From positions 130,001 through 194,000 of the forward strand of contig JAPFQT010000036.1 in assembly GCA_027627225.1 (NCBI GenBank): 64,000 bases of DNA, written 5' to 3'. Shown piece after piece: positions 10,912-24,025 of the stretch. This stretch comes from Congeria kusceri (Eukaryota; Mollusca; Bivalvia; Myida; Dreissenidae). How positions within the stretch are numbered: position 1 is the stretch's first letter; each line of letters begins with the position of its first letter. The notes under the pieces were generated by a model that worked only from the letters and a program-made list of their open reading frames with translations, ran no database searches and was not told the DNA's origin. Position numbers and translations under genes: made by a program.

Positions 10912-13900
10912 CCTTAAAAAAACGATCTGAGGCTAAAACTATTCAATAGATTAAAACACCTTAACATAGCATTATTAATGACCGTAATGCTATACCACAA
11001 AATTTTAAAAACTTTTATGAACATTTATATTAAAAAAAGCACAAATATTGATCTAAACTTAGGCGAACGCTACTATAATAACATACAACATAAAATAAAC
11101 ACAGATATTAATGAAAGTACACATTTTACAGAAGGAGAATGTTCTCTAGCATTCAAAGAAATGCAAAATAACAAAAGCCCCGGGTCAGACGGTATTTCAG
11201 TTGAATTCTACAAAATATTTTGGAATGAAATAAAGCACCACCTAATTAAATCTTTAAATTATTCCCTTGACAACAACACATTAACAGAACTGCAGAAACA
11301 AAGTATTATCACGTTAATACCTAAACAAGGAAAAGATACACTAATTATTGATAACTGGAGACCTGTCTCCTTACTTAATGTAGATCACAAAATAGCATCC
11401 TAAACAATAGCCAACCGAATAAAACCACATTTAAATAGTATTATTAGTTCAAATCAAACAGGGTTTTTAAAGGGTTGATATATCGGCGAAAACGTTCGAA
11501 TTCTCCAGGAAATTATTGAATATGTCAATGACACAAAAGAACCCGGTCTGATATTTTTATCGGATTTCAATAAAGCTTTTGATAGTGTTGACCATGATTT
11601 TCTGTTCAAATGTCTTGACAAATTAGGGTTGAGCCAACATATTATCAACTGGGTAAAAATGTTCTATCAAAATTCAATGTCATGCGTGACGAATAATGGG
11701 CATTTGTCGGATTTTTTCAGTATTCAAAGAGGTGTTCGACAAGGTTGTCCTTTGTCCCCTTACCTTTTTATAATGTGTATAGAATTATTATCAATAAAGA
11801 TTGAATTAGATCCGGATATTAAAGGTATTAATATACATAATGTAAAAGTCAAGCAATCCCTGTTCGCTGATGACGCATCCTTTATGTTAGATGGCACACA
11901 AAATCATTTAAAGCATTAATACACGTTATAGAAGAGTTTGCGTTAATATCAGGTCTAACACTTAACAAAGATAAATGTAAAGTTCTAAAATTAGGCAGAT
12001 TAAAATACAGTCAAACACAGTACTGTAAACATAAAAAATTATTTGGAATTCCCAACATTCATCAACGCTGGGTATAACGTTTAGCAACAATTCCGATGAA
12101 ATAATACAATTAAAAATTTTCCAAAATGTAAAAGATTTTGAACGTTGTTTACATAGATGGAAAAGATGGAACTTATCTTCAATAGGAAAAATAACAGTCC
12201 TTAAAAGTTTTGCCATCACAAAATTAGTTTACCCATTTACGGTACTGCCAAATCCTCCCGAAAATATTATAACACAAATTAAACAAATAAGTTTTAATTT
12301 TCTTTGGGATGGAAACCAGACAAAGTGTCTAGAAAACGCATTGTTTTTTGAATCTCTCAAAGCAAGCTGGTTAAACGTTTCATCTTCCAGCAAGAATTAA
12401 AAATAATACAAATTTACAATAACATGCTTACAAACGTAGGCGGAAACTTAATTTTTAAATCTAACTTTAAGCCACCTGAAGTGAAGGACTTAAAAGTAAA
12501 ATCGGAATTCCAAAAAAATGTAATACATGGATGGCTCTGCGGAACCTTTAACGAAGCCCATGTATCAGCCCCTAAGCAAATTATTTGGAATAATTCTTCT
12601 ATAAAAAAAATAACAACAAAACACTGTTTTATAAATCATGGTTTGACAAAGGAGTGCAATTTATAGACCATATTTGTTATCACTGAGTAAAACAGTTTTA
12701 CTCCTTCTCAGAAATTAAACATTTATATAATATAGACAATGGGGATTGCTTGAAATATAACAGTTTAGTGTGTAGCATTCCAACTGAGTGGAAACAAACA
12801 TCACAGCAAAGTAACATTGAATATACTGTTCCCGAATATATGGTAAACAAAATAAAAGATTCTCCAAAAGTGTGTAAACTTGTTTACACATTATTATAAA
12901 AAAAAGAAATCCCCATTGATTTTAAATAAATGAACAAATGGAGAACAACATTTAATTCGCAAACTATAAACCCTAGCACTGTGTTAATCAACCATTGAAG
13001 ATATCCATTGATACAAAAATTAGGTACATTCAATACAAATATCTTATACAGATTATCCCAAACAATATATATTTACATAAATGCAAAATAACATCATCCA
13101 ATCTATGTGTCTTTTACTATATGTACCCGGAATCAAATTTACATTGTTTTGGGAATGCCATCATGTCCAAATGTTTTGGAATGATATAAAACACTATATT
13201 CAAGAAAAACTAGGAACTGAAGAAAGTAAAGAACTGACGTTTACGATTTTATCCTGTTGTAACTTCGAAACAGCAAACAAAACTAAATCTTTCTGTATTA
13301 ACTTTATTTTAATGATAGCCAAGTATTATATATTTAAAAGCAAACATGAAACACGTGTGCCACAAATAAACATCTTCTAAAGTGTCCTTAAGCATCGCCT
13401 TAAAATAGAGGAAATAATAGCAACTACTTAAAACAAGAAGCAAATACACCAAACACGCTGGAGACATTTCATTGAAACAACAGATCACCGCGATAACCCC
13501 ATCCATACGCCTTAATCTCTTTTCAACCAGCTTTCTAGCTATTAAGAGTTACATTCCTGTCACTTACCAATTCTGATATAATTGTATTTTTTATTATACT
13601 ATTTAATTTATTTATTTTTTAAAGAAATATTTTTTACTTAAACAAACAAATTAAATATGTTACTTTTCATTTTCTACTATATGTTCTTTAATTAGCACTT
13701 ACGTGTTTTAAATTTTATATTATTTGCAAAAATGTGTTTGGTTTAGCCAGTCCACTATTTTTCAACAATTGTTTCTTTTTTCAAATATTTTTCTCCCTTT
13801 TAAAAAAAAAACACACCAAAATTTAGTTTTCTAGACATACTTATGTATCGCTAAGTATGTGGTATTTTGTTATAATCAAATATGTCTATGGGAATAAATA

Positions 13901-13919
13901 AATTTGGAATAACCAAAAA
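10912..13919 (+). mobile_element. LINE copy with 12-bp target-site duplication, decayed
   Basis: Flanked by ATAATGGGAAAA at 10900-10911 and 13920-13931. Encodes a reverse transcriptase. Visible parts are NKSPGSDGISVEFYK, TLIPKQGKD, NWRPVSLLN, FLSDFNKAFDSV, GVRQGCPLSPYLFIM and the catalytic FADD (11863-11874). A thumb region with PNPPENI follows. Several stops and frameshifts (for example the TAA at 11401 and the TGA at 11477) make it dead. The endonuclease domain is missing, so it is 5' truncated. The sequence after the thumb resembles the LINE at 6.9-8.8 kb, so both belong to one L1/Tx1-like group. Confidence 0.8.
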
Positions 13920-14064
13920 ATAATGGGAAAAGAGTGTACGCATTTTGAGATAAAAATCAATTTATAATATGGGTTGTCTTTGCTTGGCCCTTTTTCTGTT
14001 TACATGTTGACGTCAGAATTATGAGCATTTTGTATAACCATAGCTAACACAAGACTCCGTACCA

Positions 14065-14145
14065 AGCAAGATAGCGCAGTTGGTTAATGGACTGTCTATT
14101 GTGATTTCTTTGAATGGCTCCAAAGTTGTGAGTTCGATACCCACT
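14065..14145 (+). repeat. tRNA-like segment inside the inverted-repeat element
   Basis: It has a box A-like TAGCGCAGTTGG (14072-14083) and a box B-like GAGTTCGATACC (about 14130-14141) at tRNA-like spacing. The acceptor and anticodon arms do not pair convincingly. This is most likely a tRNA-derived SINE piece and not a working tRNA gene. Confidence 0.4.
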
Positions 14146-14600
14146 TAAGGTTTTATTTTTTCCGACTATTTTTGCTAATTTGTTTTTATCAAATATCTTA
14201 CTGTATATTATATTATTTTTTTATTTAATTAATGCACTTGTCTTAGTAAAGAGCATTTCTATCAATTAATATAATTTATATTGCAAAAGAAAGCCAATAT
14301 TTCGATGACATAGTCCTTCTAAGTGCATGTGTTCAGTGGTAACAAAATGTAATTGCAATTTAATTACAGTTTACAGTTTATTCAGAATAAATCGAGCCAG
14401 TAATGCCCATTCTTATACATTTACATAATACACAGTGGTATATAAATACATATCCGACTATGATCATGCACAACTATGATACCATGTTTAATATAATATT
14501 TAAATATTAAAATAGACACCACAAAATGCATGTCACTTGAAGCTTGATATGTGTTGTCTTTGCAAATGAACTTCTAACCATAATGCTACGTAATATCTAG

Positions 14601-14820
14601 GACAAATATGGAGTTTGCGACGGCAGCAACAGAGACACACTCAAATTCCAGACAAGGAGATATGTACGAAACACTTACGGATACTCCAGGCCACCAATAC
14701 TCGGGTATCTCTATGGCTACTGCATCAACTTCTCACCGGAACTCCGCCTACCACCCAAATGAGGATACTGATACTCACGAAACAACAAATACAAACTATG
14801 ATAATACTTATTGCAATTAA
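14601..14820 (+). CDS. Cytoplasmic tail exon with ITAM-like tyrosine motif
   Basis: An open frame of about 70 codons ends at the TAA at 14818-14820. It is hydrophilic, Ser/Thr/Asn-rich and tyrosine-rich, unlike the AT-driven spurious frames nearby. Two YxxL/I motifs, YETL and YSGI (14665-14709), are separated by seven residues, which fits the ITAM pattern Yxx(L/I)-x(6-8)-Yxx(L/I). An aspartate stands two residues before the first tyrosine. Further along come YHPN and YDNT; the latter fits the YxN motif bound by Grb2-type SH2 domains. Acceptors after 14600 (ATATCTAG) or 14626 (GACGGCAG) are possible, and the second gives phase 1 like the rest of the family. I infer the tail of a receptor of this family. 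Its transmembrane partner exon is not proven: the exon at 10145 ends in a stop, and the inverted-repeat element lies between. Confidence 0.5.
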
Positions 14821-14829
14821 CCATTATTG

Positions 14830-15060
14830 CAATTAACCAGTAGCAAAAACATAGATCGCCACGCCTTTCTGTTTGTCCAATGTTGTTTGTCCAAGAATTT
14901 GAAGTAAATTGATTGGATTATGCAACCATGTGCTATTATTTACCACTGAAATATAAACCCCATAATTGGTAAACTCAATCCTTGATTGACAAGTATCTAC
15001 TGGTCAATTCGCAATCAGGGTAGTTGTGAATTTAGAATGGACTGGTAAAGGTTGTGTATT
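14830..15060 (+). repeat. 3' UTR-like block with an inverted copy at 42.7-42.9 kb
   Basis: Begins just after the tyrosine-rich tail stop. Shared landmarks with the reverse complement of 42690-42890 include GAAGTAAATTGATTGGATTA, GCAACCATGTGCT and CACTGAAATATAAACCCC. It may be the tail exon's 3' UTR duplicated elsewhere, or a dispersed repeat that landed at both places. Confidence 0.55.
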
Positions 15061-15702
15061 AACATCTATTGAGATTAATACATTTTATAATACAGCCTAT
15101 TTATGTCACATTGCACAGATTATGTCTGGAGCACTTTTGTTTAATATGTAAATGTCTATTATAAAATAAATGTTTTTTGTATTTGTATTGCTGGTCGTTT
15201 TATGGTACCGGTGCCATGTTGTATAGCGTTAGTTTATATTACCTAATCAGTTACACGTCAGAACCTTCAATGTATACAAATGTTTTTGACTTTTTCGGAA
15301 ATATATGTAATTAAACAAACTCAATACAAATGCGTATTAATGTGTGCTCATATGCATGCGATGACAATGTAAATTGTACTTTGATTAATTCGATTTGATT
15401 ATTACTTACCCGTTATTGGTAGTCTATGGAAAGTCGGTGCCAAACATCTATCCTCATGTGCTACTCAAATGTTGCACAGTCTTATTTGTTTACACAATGT
15501 AACACCTATACAATAGTAAAACGGTGGTACTCGTTTGTTTGCATTGTTTACTTTCACTTTAAATAAATTTGAATGGGGTGCATGAATTATAATGACTTCT
15601 TGACTTTTTTTTTGATACGTCAAATAACGTGTAAGGGGAAAATGCGTATATAGATGAAGGACTTCAATTTGAACAACAATAAAGAAACAGTTTTAAAGGA
15701 TA

Positions 15703-15829
15703 TGAGGCGTGTCGTGGGAAACCTGGGCTAAATTGTCGTCCCGGATGAGCCTGTGCAGTCCGCACAGGTTAATCCGGGACGACACATTACGCACATGCAT
15801 TAAGCCCCGGTTTTCCACGGCACGCCTCA
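15703..15829. mobile_element. 127-bp palindromic MITE
   Basis: The ends TGAGGCGTGTCGTGGGAAAC and, on the other strand, TGAGGCGTGCCGTGGAAAAC are inverted repeats. The centre contains a second strong hairpin, GTCGTCCCGGAT...GTGCAGTCCGCAC...ATCCGGGACGAC. I recognise this style of hairpin as abundant in dreissenid mussel genomes; that recollection cannot be verified here. The open frame crossing it is a by-product of the palindrome. Confidence 0.75.
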
Positions 15830-18770
15830 ATAGATTTTACATCCGCCGTTGTTCTGATAAACATGTTGACTCAAGCGGAAGAAGACAACCTTGTTGGCGT
15901 TCGGAATATGTGTATTATGTCACTCAGAACGTGTATTTCTCTTCAGACACGAGTTACCTCAATAATCTATGCTTTCAATATACTTTATAAACTATGCTTT
16001 CATCCATTGTCATGTTGTTCATATGACCTTTAGGTAATGTCAAAATTAAAATATTGCTTACATTAAAAAACAGCATGAAAATACATTCAAATTATATTAA
16101 ACAAACTATGGGACAATTCGTATGTAGTTTCTAGATCTGTATTAAGTTACCCAATAATAGGCAACGCGATACTAAAACGTCTATGGGGTGCATTATAAGT
16201 ATACATTACTGCCTATTATCTGTTTAGTAATGCCAGTATCTATTTATACAATGTATACGAGGCAAGCGACCAACTGCCTATAAAACAAATTACAATACAC
16301 ACACCACAACTCAAAACATAAAATGATTAAAACTTGGGTCTCCGCCTTGGAACAGTCAATGTAAAGCATTGGGGTTTATCCAGTTTAAAGGCAATGTTGA
16401 GGTCTTCTAAAGGATTTTCAATTGTCGGGGCTATAAATTGGCGCATCTTCAACGACCGCCAAATTAACGCCTTTGCATGAATGAAAGTATTTTTATATTG
16501 AATACTGTAAAATCCACTTGGCACATTTCTGGTGATTTGATTTGTCTACGTCTACCCTAAAGCCAAAATTAAATCCAAGTCAAAAACATCACGGATGCAA
16601 TAACCTTTTTAGTCCATTTGAAACATACAACATATTTATTGTCCAAATGTATTCAGCAGCAAACACATACTGCAGTATACGGATAGAGGCAGTACTCATC
16701 ATTCTGGTAATGCGATTAGATTTCGTTTGCAATCTGAATTGGTAACACGTACGACACACATAACTAAAACTGTTGTTAATGTAAGTATTACGTGTATTTA
16801 TATTATTTGAATAGTACTTGTAGCAGACAACAGTGAGCAACTTTACTAAAGAAATAACCAAACTTATTTGTCGATTTTTGCATCATGTATAAATGATGTG
16901 CAATCTAAAAAGCACTGACTGTCGAGTAAGCGTTTATAAGAATAATTATACCACGTCAATTAATTAGCAGTTATTTTTCTTTTTTTCTTTTTCGTTCTGT
17001 TTACTCGATGTTAAATTTTTGCTAGAATCTAAAACAGCCTGTGTGTATTATGCAAACCATAGAAAACGAGTCAGAATCTAATACACACATTTGATAATTA
17101 CAAAATGTACACAACATACAGGAAACGAACATAAAAATCTCGTGCTATGAAAACCTAAGATAACATACCACACATAAACAAAAAAGGCTTAATGTTAGAT
17201 AAAATACCAGAATCAAACACAAATGTCTCGTGTAAAGATATCACAATTTATCAAAAAAGTAATGAAAAACTTGTATTTTTATATAATTTATGACCGTCAT
17301 GGCTCATTGCAAATGTAGGGATTAGTGTGAAATGGAAAATTGATCTCTAAAATACACAACGTTAATTCTAGAATATATTGTGCTGCAATGTAGTTGACAG
17401 ACATTACTTGATGATAACACAAATAATTGTCAAAATAATTTGAGTTTTCGTCCTATAAATAAGGATATTATCAGCATATTAACAAATGTCGAAACAAATA
17501 TTTCACTCTCCGTCTGCAAGTTGAAAGTTCCGATTCGGATAATTATTTGAGGTATTTACGCGAAATTACGAGAAATTTGGCTAATACCGGACATTATGCG
17601 TTGTATGTCCGATAGGGTTTGCTCCGATGCTTTACGCCGACTGACGCCGAGTGACGCCTAGCATTTCGTGTATAAGTTATACGTCACATCCTTTGAAACG
17701 TGTGATTATATTCTAAATATAAATAATGTGGGTTGATTTTCGTATTAGTATATGCATATCTATAAAGGGTAATTTCGTTTAATGTCCATTTGTGTTCCTA
17801 GCATTAAAATGTGATTAACACAATGAGTTAAATGATTCAAACAATTTGAAATTAATAGATTCGTGTATGCGTTCTTTTATTTCAGAAGCGATTTTTAGTT
17901 GCTCTACTGAATAAGAAAAAACCATTTTGATGTGTGCACAGATGTGGTAGAAACATTAACACTATATATCTACTTAGCATGCAGTGGGAAAGGCGTGTTT
18001 GTGTACCATCATATAGAAATGGGACTTAAATCGGAATTGTAAATGAAGTTTTGATTTTTCTCGTTGCAGTATTCACTGCCCTTTGACTAAGCTGGTTATT
18101 GATATTTATACAAGTCACGTGACTGTTTAAGTTATGCACAATGACGCACGTTTAACAAATGATAAGAGTATGTTTCAAGTGTCCAATGAAATAGCAATAT
18201 CAAATATGAACCTAGTGTGTTCAAACAAACAATGACCTATATGAAATTTATACCTAGCCACTGTGTGTTTTGGTATTTATTTCGTCATAATGAAGTCCAA
18301 GACGGTTTAATATTTCGTTCCTACTGTGGCAAAATTACCATCATACAAAAAAACTTCAAAAATTACAAAAGCGTGGCAAACTATCTGCAGGAGAAAAAAC
18401 TATCACCGCATAATTCATTACCGGTATTTGTTTTAAACCGATCTTTTGGGTGTTTGGAGACTTTACGATGTAATTATAAGGAATGCGCGTACTGAAATTT
18501 GATTTAATTTTTCTAACTCATGAACATTTGCTGATTTAACCATACGGAGAATAGGTTCCAATGAATCCGCGGGCGAATACCATTGAGGTTTCTTAAAGCA
18601 ACAGGAGATAAATGTAGGGGTTTATTTTAATTTGCATTCGTCTTTACAAACAATCATTAATATTATTTAGTATTTAAGGTAAATAACGGCTGATATATAT
18701 GCATTTATATTCAAATATACATATACTTGATGTATAATGAGATCTTACGGCTATGCACAAACTGTGCAAG
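15830..18770. other. Intergenic DNA, no supportable gene
   Basis: AT-rich sequence. Two modest open frames are present, 16327-16524 on the minus strand (65 codons) and 18217-18495 on the plus strand (92 codons). They show no family signature, signal peptide or splice context that I can recognise, so I do not call them genes. Near 17630 a short TGACGCC-like word is iterated. Confidence 0.4.
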
Positions 18771-19245
18771 ATTTACCATGATTTAAAAAAAAAAGATTTT
18801 TCTACGTTACACAAAGTCCATTTTTGCAAGTTGTTCATAAAAATGGGAAATAACTCTAGTGTTTCTGGTTTTATCTGGCAAATCATTGCACCCAGTTGAG
18901 ATTTAATGGCCATACACAAACTGTACAAGTTTAGTCAACAAGGAATGAAAAGTTAATTCTGCAAGTTTGGTCAAGTTCCGATGAAAATGATGTCTGTCGG
19001 TTGCACATTTTGCAGTTTTTCTCATGAAAAAGGGGTAAAATCTCTGGTGTTGATAGTCCAATCTGGCCCATTATCGAATCTATTCGAGATTGTATACACA
19101 ATTTGTGCAAATTTTGTAAAGATTGAATGAACAGTATAGTCTGTATCGCGTCTACGGGCCCAATTGTTAAGGCATTACGGACGACGGACGACGCAGGACA
19201 CTCCCCATATATAAATAGCTCACCAGTGAGCTAAAAATAGACGCT
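18770..19245. repeat. Dispersed repeat ending in GGACGACGGACGACG
   Basis: It contains repeated phrases of the type CACAAACTGTGCAAG / CACAAACTGTACAAG / CACAATTTGTGCAAA, and ends with a CGGACGACGGACGACG tract followed by AGCTCACCAGTGAGCT, a 16-bp palindrome. This composite structure is typical of dispersed repeats in bivalves. No coding content. Confidence 0.5.
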
Positions 19246-19619
19246 GTGTTCGATAAACACAATTGCCACCGGTTGGTGCTGAACAGCCTATTTGAATTAT
19301 TATAAATCCAAATTAGGTCAAGGTCAAGATGAGGTTGGGTGATATTGGTTTGTTAGAAATGGTCATAAGCTGTAACTGTGAAAGTATCCAAGTGTTGTAG
19401 TAAGCAGCGTTAGACTAAAACAGTAAAATCAAGTTAACCACATACGGACGGAATCATGAAATCACGGACAGGGCAATCACTTTATGCCTCCCGCGTAAAG
19501 ATGCCAGGGGCATAAAAAAATATTTGTAATTGCATGAAACATGTGAGGACGATGTGAAATGTATATCGAGTCGCAGCATAGATGTATTCTCAAACTGTGA
19601 AACATTTTAACTAATATAA

Positions 19620-21345
19620 ACAAGAGGCCCAAGGTACACACGCTGTAATGGCCCCAGCCCTACATTTTAGATCAGAAGCATTACTTAAACAATGTTAAAC
19701 AGGACCTTACGCGAAAGCTACATTCAATGTAAAAGGCTTAACTTTTTTTTAAGTTAATTAGTTTAAAACAAGAGATTGTTTCCTATTTCAAGTCCATAAA
19801 CAAATTGTCTAGCCCAGTGAAGGACCATTTTAGCCATGGGACACTATTGTAATAATTTGAATATATGAATATAAGGCAATGCTACATACAAAAAAATAAA
19901 TGCACAGACCATGTTGGATCAGACAAGAAGGGTTTCCTTATAACAGTGTATAGATTAAATAATGTCCCAATGGCTGAGCTATTTTTGCCTAGGGGCAACT
20001 TCTGTACAATATTTGTATAGGATCATAATGTGATGATTCATACCAAATATCAAAGCTGTACGAGTATGTCTTTTAGTTTCAGTCAAGAAGACTGTTGAAT
20101 GTTGTTTCCTATATAAGTCAATATATATAGTTTTGGCCCGGGTTGGAGCAATTTTTAGCCCCGAAGCACAGGTTTAATAATTTTAGTAAATAAGGTACAT
20201 GTAATGCTACACACCTAATATCAAAGGCATGGGCCTTGTAATTTCAGACAAGACACTTTTCATCAACTTTTGTTCCAATAAAGTCCTTAAAATATTACAG
20301 ACCAAATATTGAGGATATGAGCCGTGTACATTCGGACGGGAAGATTTGCATGTGGGTTTTTTTCCATTTTAGCCCATGGGCATTGTTTCCATATTCTAGG
20401 TGCAGGACAAAATATCAAAGGTCAATGACTTGTAGTTTCAGACAAGAAGATTAAAATATATTCTATGAAACCTACGCGTACAATTAAACCAGGTGAATTA
20501 TTTAAACAATTTTTGTAAAGGACTATTAATCGATAAATATCAGGAGGATATGCTTTGTAGTTTCATATAAAAATATTTAAAAAGTTTTATCATATTACAG
20601 TGCATGTATACAAAAATTGAGAAAGGGGTCGGGGCAATATTTTCACCCAGCGGCATCATTTAAAAATGTTGGTATAGGAACATTAGGCGATGCTACCCAA
20701 ATATCTAGGGCATAAGCCTTGTAGTTTCAGACATGAATTCGAATTTTGTAAAGGATTTTCCTGTTAAATTGCATGTAAAAAAGAGCCATGGGGCGGGACC
20801 ATTTTTTGCCAAGAGGTATGATTTTAACAATCTATGTAAACGATCATTAGGTTATGCCACATACCAAATATGGAAGGCCCAGGGCTTGTTCGTTTAGAGA
20901 ATAAGATTTTACAATGGTGTTCGTCTTAAAACCATAACACAAAATAAATGATCAGAGCGTGGGACCATTATTTGCCCATGGTCATCCTGTAAACAATCTT
21001 TGTAAAGGAACATTTGGTGAAGCTACATATAAAATATCAAGCGCCTAGACCTTGTTATTTCAGATTAAAAGAATTTTTTTTACTTTTGTTAAAATACTTT
21101 AGCTCCTTTGACCTAATTATGCAATGGACGGGAACCAAATATACAAATTCAAATCTCTATAATCCAAGGATTATTTCTTTTTAAGTTGGATGAATTATGC
21201 CCACTAGTTTATGAAGCGTTTAAAGTAACAACGGGGGCGCGCTGATGTTTTGACGCACAGATGCACGAACTCACGCACGCAAGCACGCACGATGGACTAA
21301 ACGCCATCGAATAAGCTCTCTAGCCTTTGACCAGAACTGCAAAAA
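19620..21345. repeat. Degenerate tandem repeat array, about 160-180 bp unit
   Basis: Roughly eight diverged units repeat the order 'GCTACATACCAAATATCAAAG, then GGCCTTGT, then AGTTTCAGACAAGAAGA'. Copies fall near 19880, 20045, 20215, 20405, 20545, 20695, 20860 and 21030. It starts AACAAGAGGCCCAAGG and ends at a GCACGCACGATGGAC-like segment near 21300. It is non-coding in all frames. Confidence 0.65.
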
Positions 21346-21744
21346 CAAAAGAGGTTTTCGAATATTAATTTATATACAAACCTACGGTGAAGTATAAACA
21401 ATAAAGATATTTTAAAAAAGATATTCGGCATATGTGGTCAATGTTTGTGAAGAAATACATTAAATGTCCTATATAAATATCTTAAACTGGTACATTGGTA
21501 GATTAATTGTAGTGGTTTATAAACGAGCTGTCTCATTTTTGAGTAGATCTATATTTCATAAGCGGAAAATGTCTACACAAATTAAATTAGTATCCATGCA
21601 GTAAATAAAACTGCGAACTTATAATTAGCATGTGGCTGTATTTGTATTATTTGTATAAGCTACTTTTGAAGCACACTAGATCTAGTATGAAATGTTTCTA
21701 TGTGTGAAGTAAATAAAAAGAATATCATCGTAATTTCCAGGCCA

Positions 21745-22676
21745 AGAACTGATCAAACGGTACACTTTTTTTATCACTGATACCTGAATAACCTAGATGA
21801 TTCATTTTCTTATCAATGTCAGTATGTTCATCTATACAAAATATAGATACACTTTAACGAATCAGATAAATTAATTTTTACGAATGTTTTTTCTATGCAA
21901 TAAAATAATCATTTTTATACAGTGTTCCGATGAAATACAACCAATCAAGTTTTGATATCAGAATATGTAATATTATTATAAAATGACGGTTTGAAAATGT
22001 ATTTACTGTGGAAGGAATTTCCAATGAGTTATTATAATTATTTCAGTACAGAAAGCATTTATGTTATTAACATAAAGTAAAAGTACAAATATTTACCATT
22101 TTGAAGTGTTCATCGTTCCGCTGTTTATAGAAAGACTTAACGTCTATATATAGATTGAATATCCTCTGCATGAGAATCTGGTAGACACAGGTGTACTTGA
22201 TAACATTATGTATCATACTTTTTATTTTCTTCTACAGTATTACAGTTACCAGTTTGTGTGCATACTGAATGTTGATTTGTCTAGCTATGCTTATGCACAT
22301 TTAATTTAGCATGCCATCCATGGGTGAACTTTAAATAGAGTTATGTTCTGCTTAGAGGACTGTCATTTTACGATCAATATTTTGATTATTAAATCGTTAA
22401 ATATTGTCACGTTTATGGTCTATGGGACGCAACTGGTGCTGGTTTGTCTTAGTAGTTTAACATATTGAATGCGAAAATTGGGTAAATACGACCCATAGTA
22501 TAATTTTACTTATTTGTTACCAGTATTGTGTTAACGGTTGGTGGATGTTCGAATATTTGACATGTTTTGTTTTCGATCAATTTAAGATGAACATACTGCA
22601 GAAAGTTGATGAAAATGTGCATTATTTATGTTCAGGTATCACTGATACAAAACAAGGAACCGTTTGATCGGTGTTT
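21745..22676. repeat. Foldback element with arms of about 95 bp
   Basis: GATCAAACGGT (21751) and TATCACTGATACCTGAA (21772) reappear inverted as TTCAGGTATCACTGATA (22631) and ACCGTTTGATC (about 22659). The match continues inward through CAGTATGTTCATCT (about 21820), facing AGATGAACATACTG (about 22587). The intervening 0.75 kb is non-coding. This looks like a non-autonomous DNA transposon or inverted duplication. Confidence 0.6.
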
Positions 22677-22699
22677 TGTTCTGACATTAAATAATGATA

Positions 22700-24025
22700 A
22701 CATTTACCTTAAACACTAGGGCTGCTATACTTGTGTATTTCAAATGGATCAATTCAGCACACGGAGAATATGAAACATGTTTATGCTTATAGTCGCTTTT
22801 AACGGCGCCCTTTGATGCTTATTGCTCTCTAGGCTTAAAGTGATATATCTCCGGAATGATTAATTCAATTGCAATAATTTAATGTTAATATTAATTTCAA
22901 TGCGTTACTGTATTCAATATGTGTTGGTAAATTCTACAAATCTGTGTGCATTTAAACCAGTATTAACCCAATGTGTTGTATTGACTCAATACTCAACGCA
23001 GTGACCTCAATAATATACATGCCTGTGTCCGTTTGGTGTTTTTCCTGTAGCAGATGTCCAGATAAGGCGCGTACACGCGTAAATTACGCACACAAAAAAT
23101 CGGAAAATACGCAAAATAAAACAGCATTTGGGTGTACATATACGCAGAGAAATCAAAATGCTGGTGTACATTTATGCACGATATGTCTCGTGTTTGCGTA
23201 CATAACGTCACACTTTAGTGTCTGAAAGACAGGAACTATGAGTTCTGACATGGTTCAGTCGATAGGCTAGCATTCAAAGCTTTAAACGGTTCAAAAGTCT
23301 TACTTGCAACATTATTGTCTTTAAATGGTGTTGCTATACATTATTTGGATAATTATTGCATCTGTTTTTTCCTCATATTGTACTGTTTGATGGATGTAAA
23401 TTATCCACCAAATATCCTATATAAACTGTACATTTACCCCCATAAATTCTGGAAAAAGTGTATATTTCCTCCCAAATTTTCAGAAGTACGCGTACATTTA
23501 CCCCCAGTAAAAAAGCTTATCTGGAGCACTGACCGGTAGGAACGGAAAGCCACTTGCCGCAAATAAAGGTGATTTTCAAATAGCAGATAATTCGTGCGTG
23601 CTCATTTCCACAATATTGTACAACAAACGTGAGTAGGTCATATGGATGGGAGTGACGAAATCTATTCTGTAAACAACTACTATATATGTTTGCAGATATC
23701 ACAAACTTGTTGGTTACTATGGTAGCCTTGCGTGCTCCACAAAGTCAGACATTATGAGTTATCTCCAAAATATAAAGAAGCCTGTATCACTATGGATCAA
23801 GACTGCGATCCGGACCACCACAAAACTATATATATTCACTTCTTTATCATCACATCTTCAACTTTCCCAGAAAGTTCATGCACATCCAATCATACCTTCA
23901 GTTATGCGAACACAGTCTTACATTTTGGTGTCATGCCGAACACAATAACGTTTTTGCAAAAGGTAAGTGAATAAGAAATAATCCAGCATATAGTTTAGAA
24001 ACTTGTAGATACGAAGGAACATCAA
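22700..24025. other. Intergenic DNA, no supportable gene
   Basis: Short overlapping open frames at about 22970-23225 (both strands), 23315 and 23732 have no recognisable domain. Small repeated phrases such as TTTACCCCC and ACGCGTAAAT occur near 23080-23510. Confidence 0.4.

Larger units (their letters stand above)
10798..14316. mobile_element. Terminal-inverted-repeat element carrying a nested LINE
   Basis: A 17-bp sequence GGACTATGTCATCGAAA at 10798-10814 recurs as its exact reverse complement at 14300-14316. Without the LINE insertion the element is about 0.5 kb and non-coding, so a MITE-like non-autonomous DNA element is likely. Its right half contains a tRNA-like segment (14065-14145). 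No clear target duplication is visible outside the inverted repeats. Confidence 0.6.

Noticed and set aside
15709..15990. 93-codon plus-strand frame
   Set aside because: Its first third is the palindromic MITE and the remainder has no coding signature.
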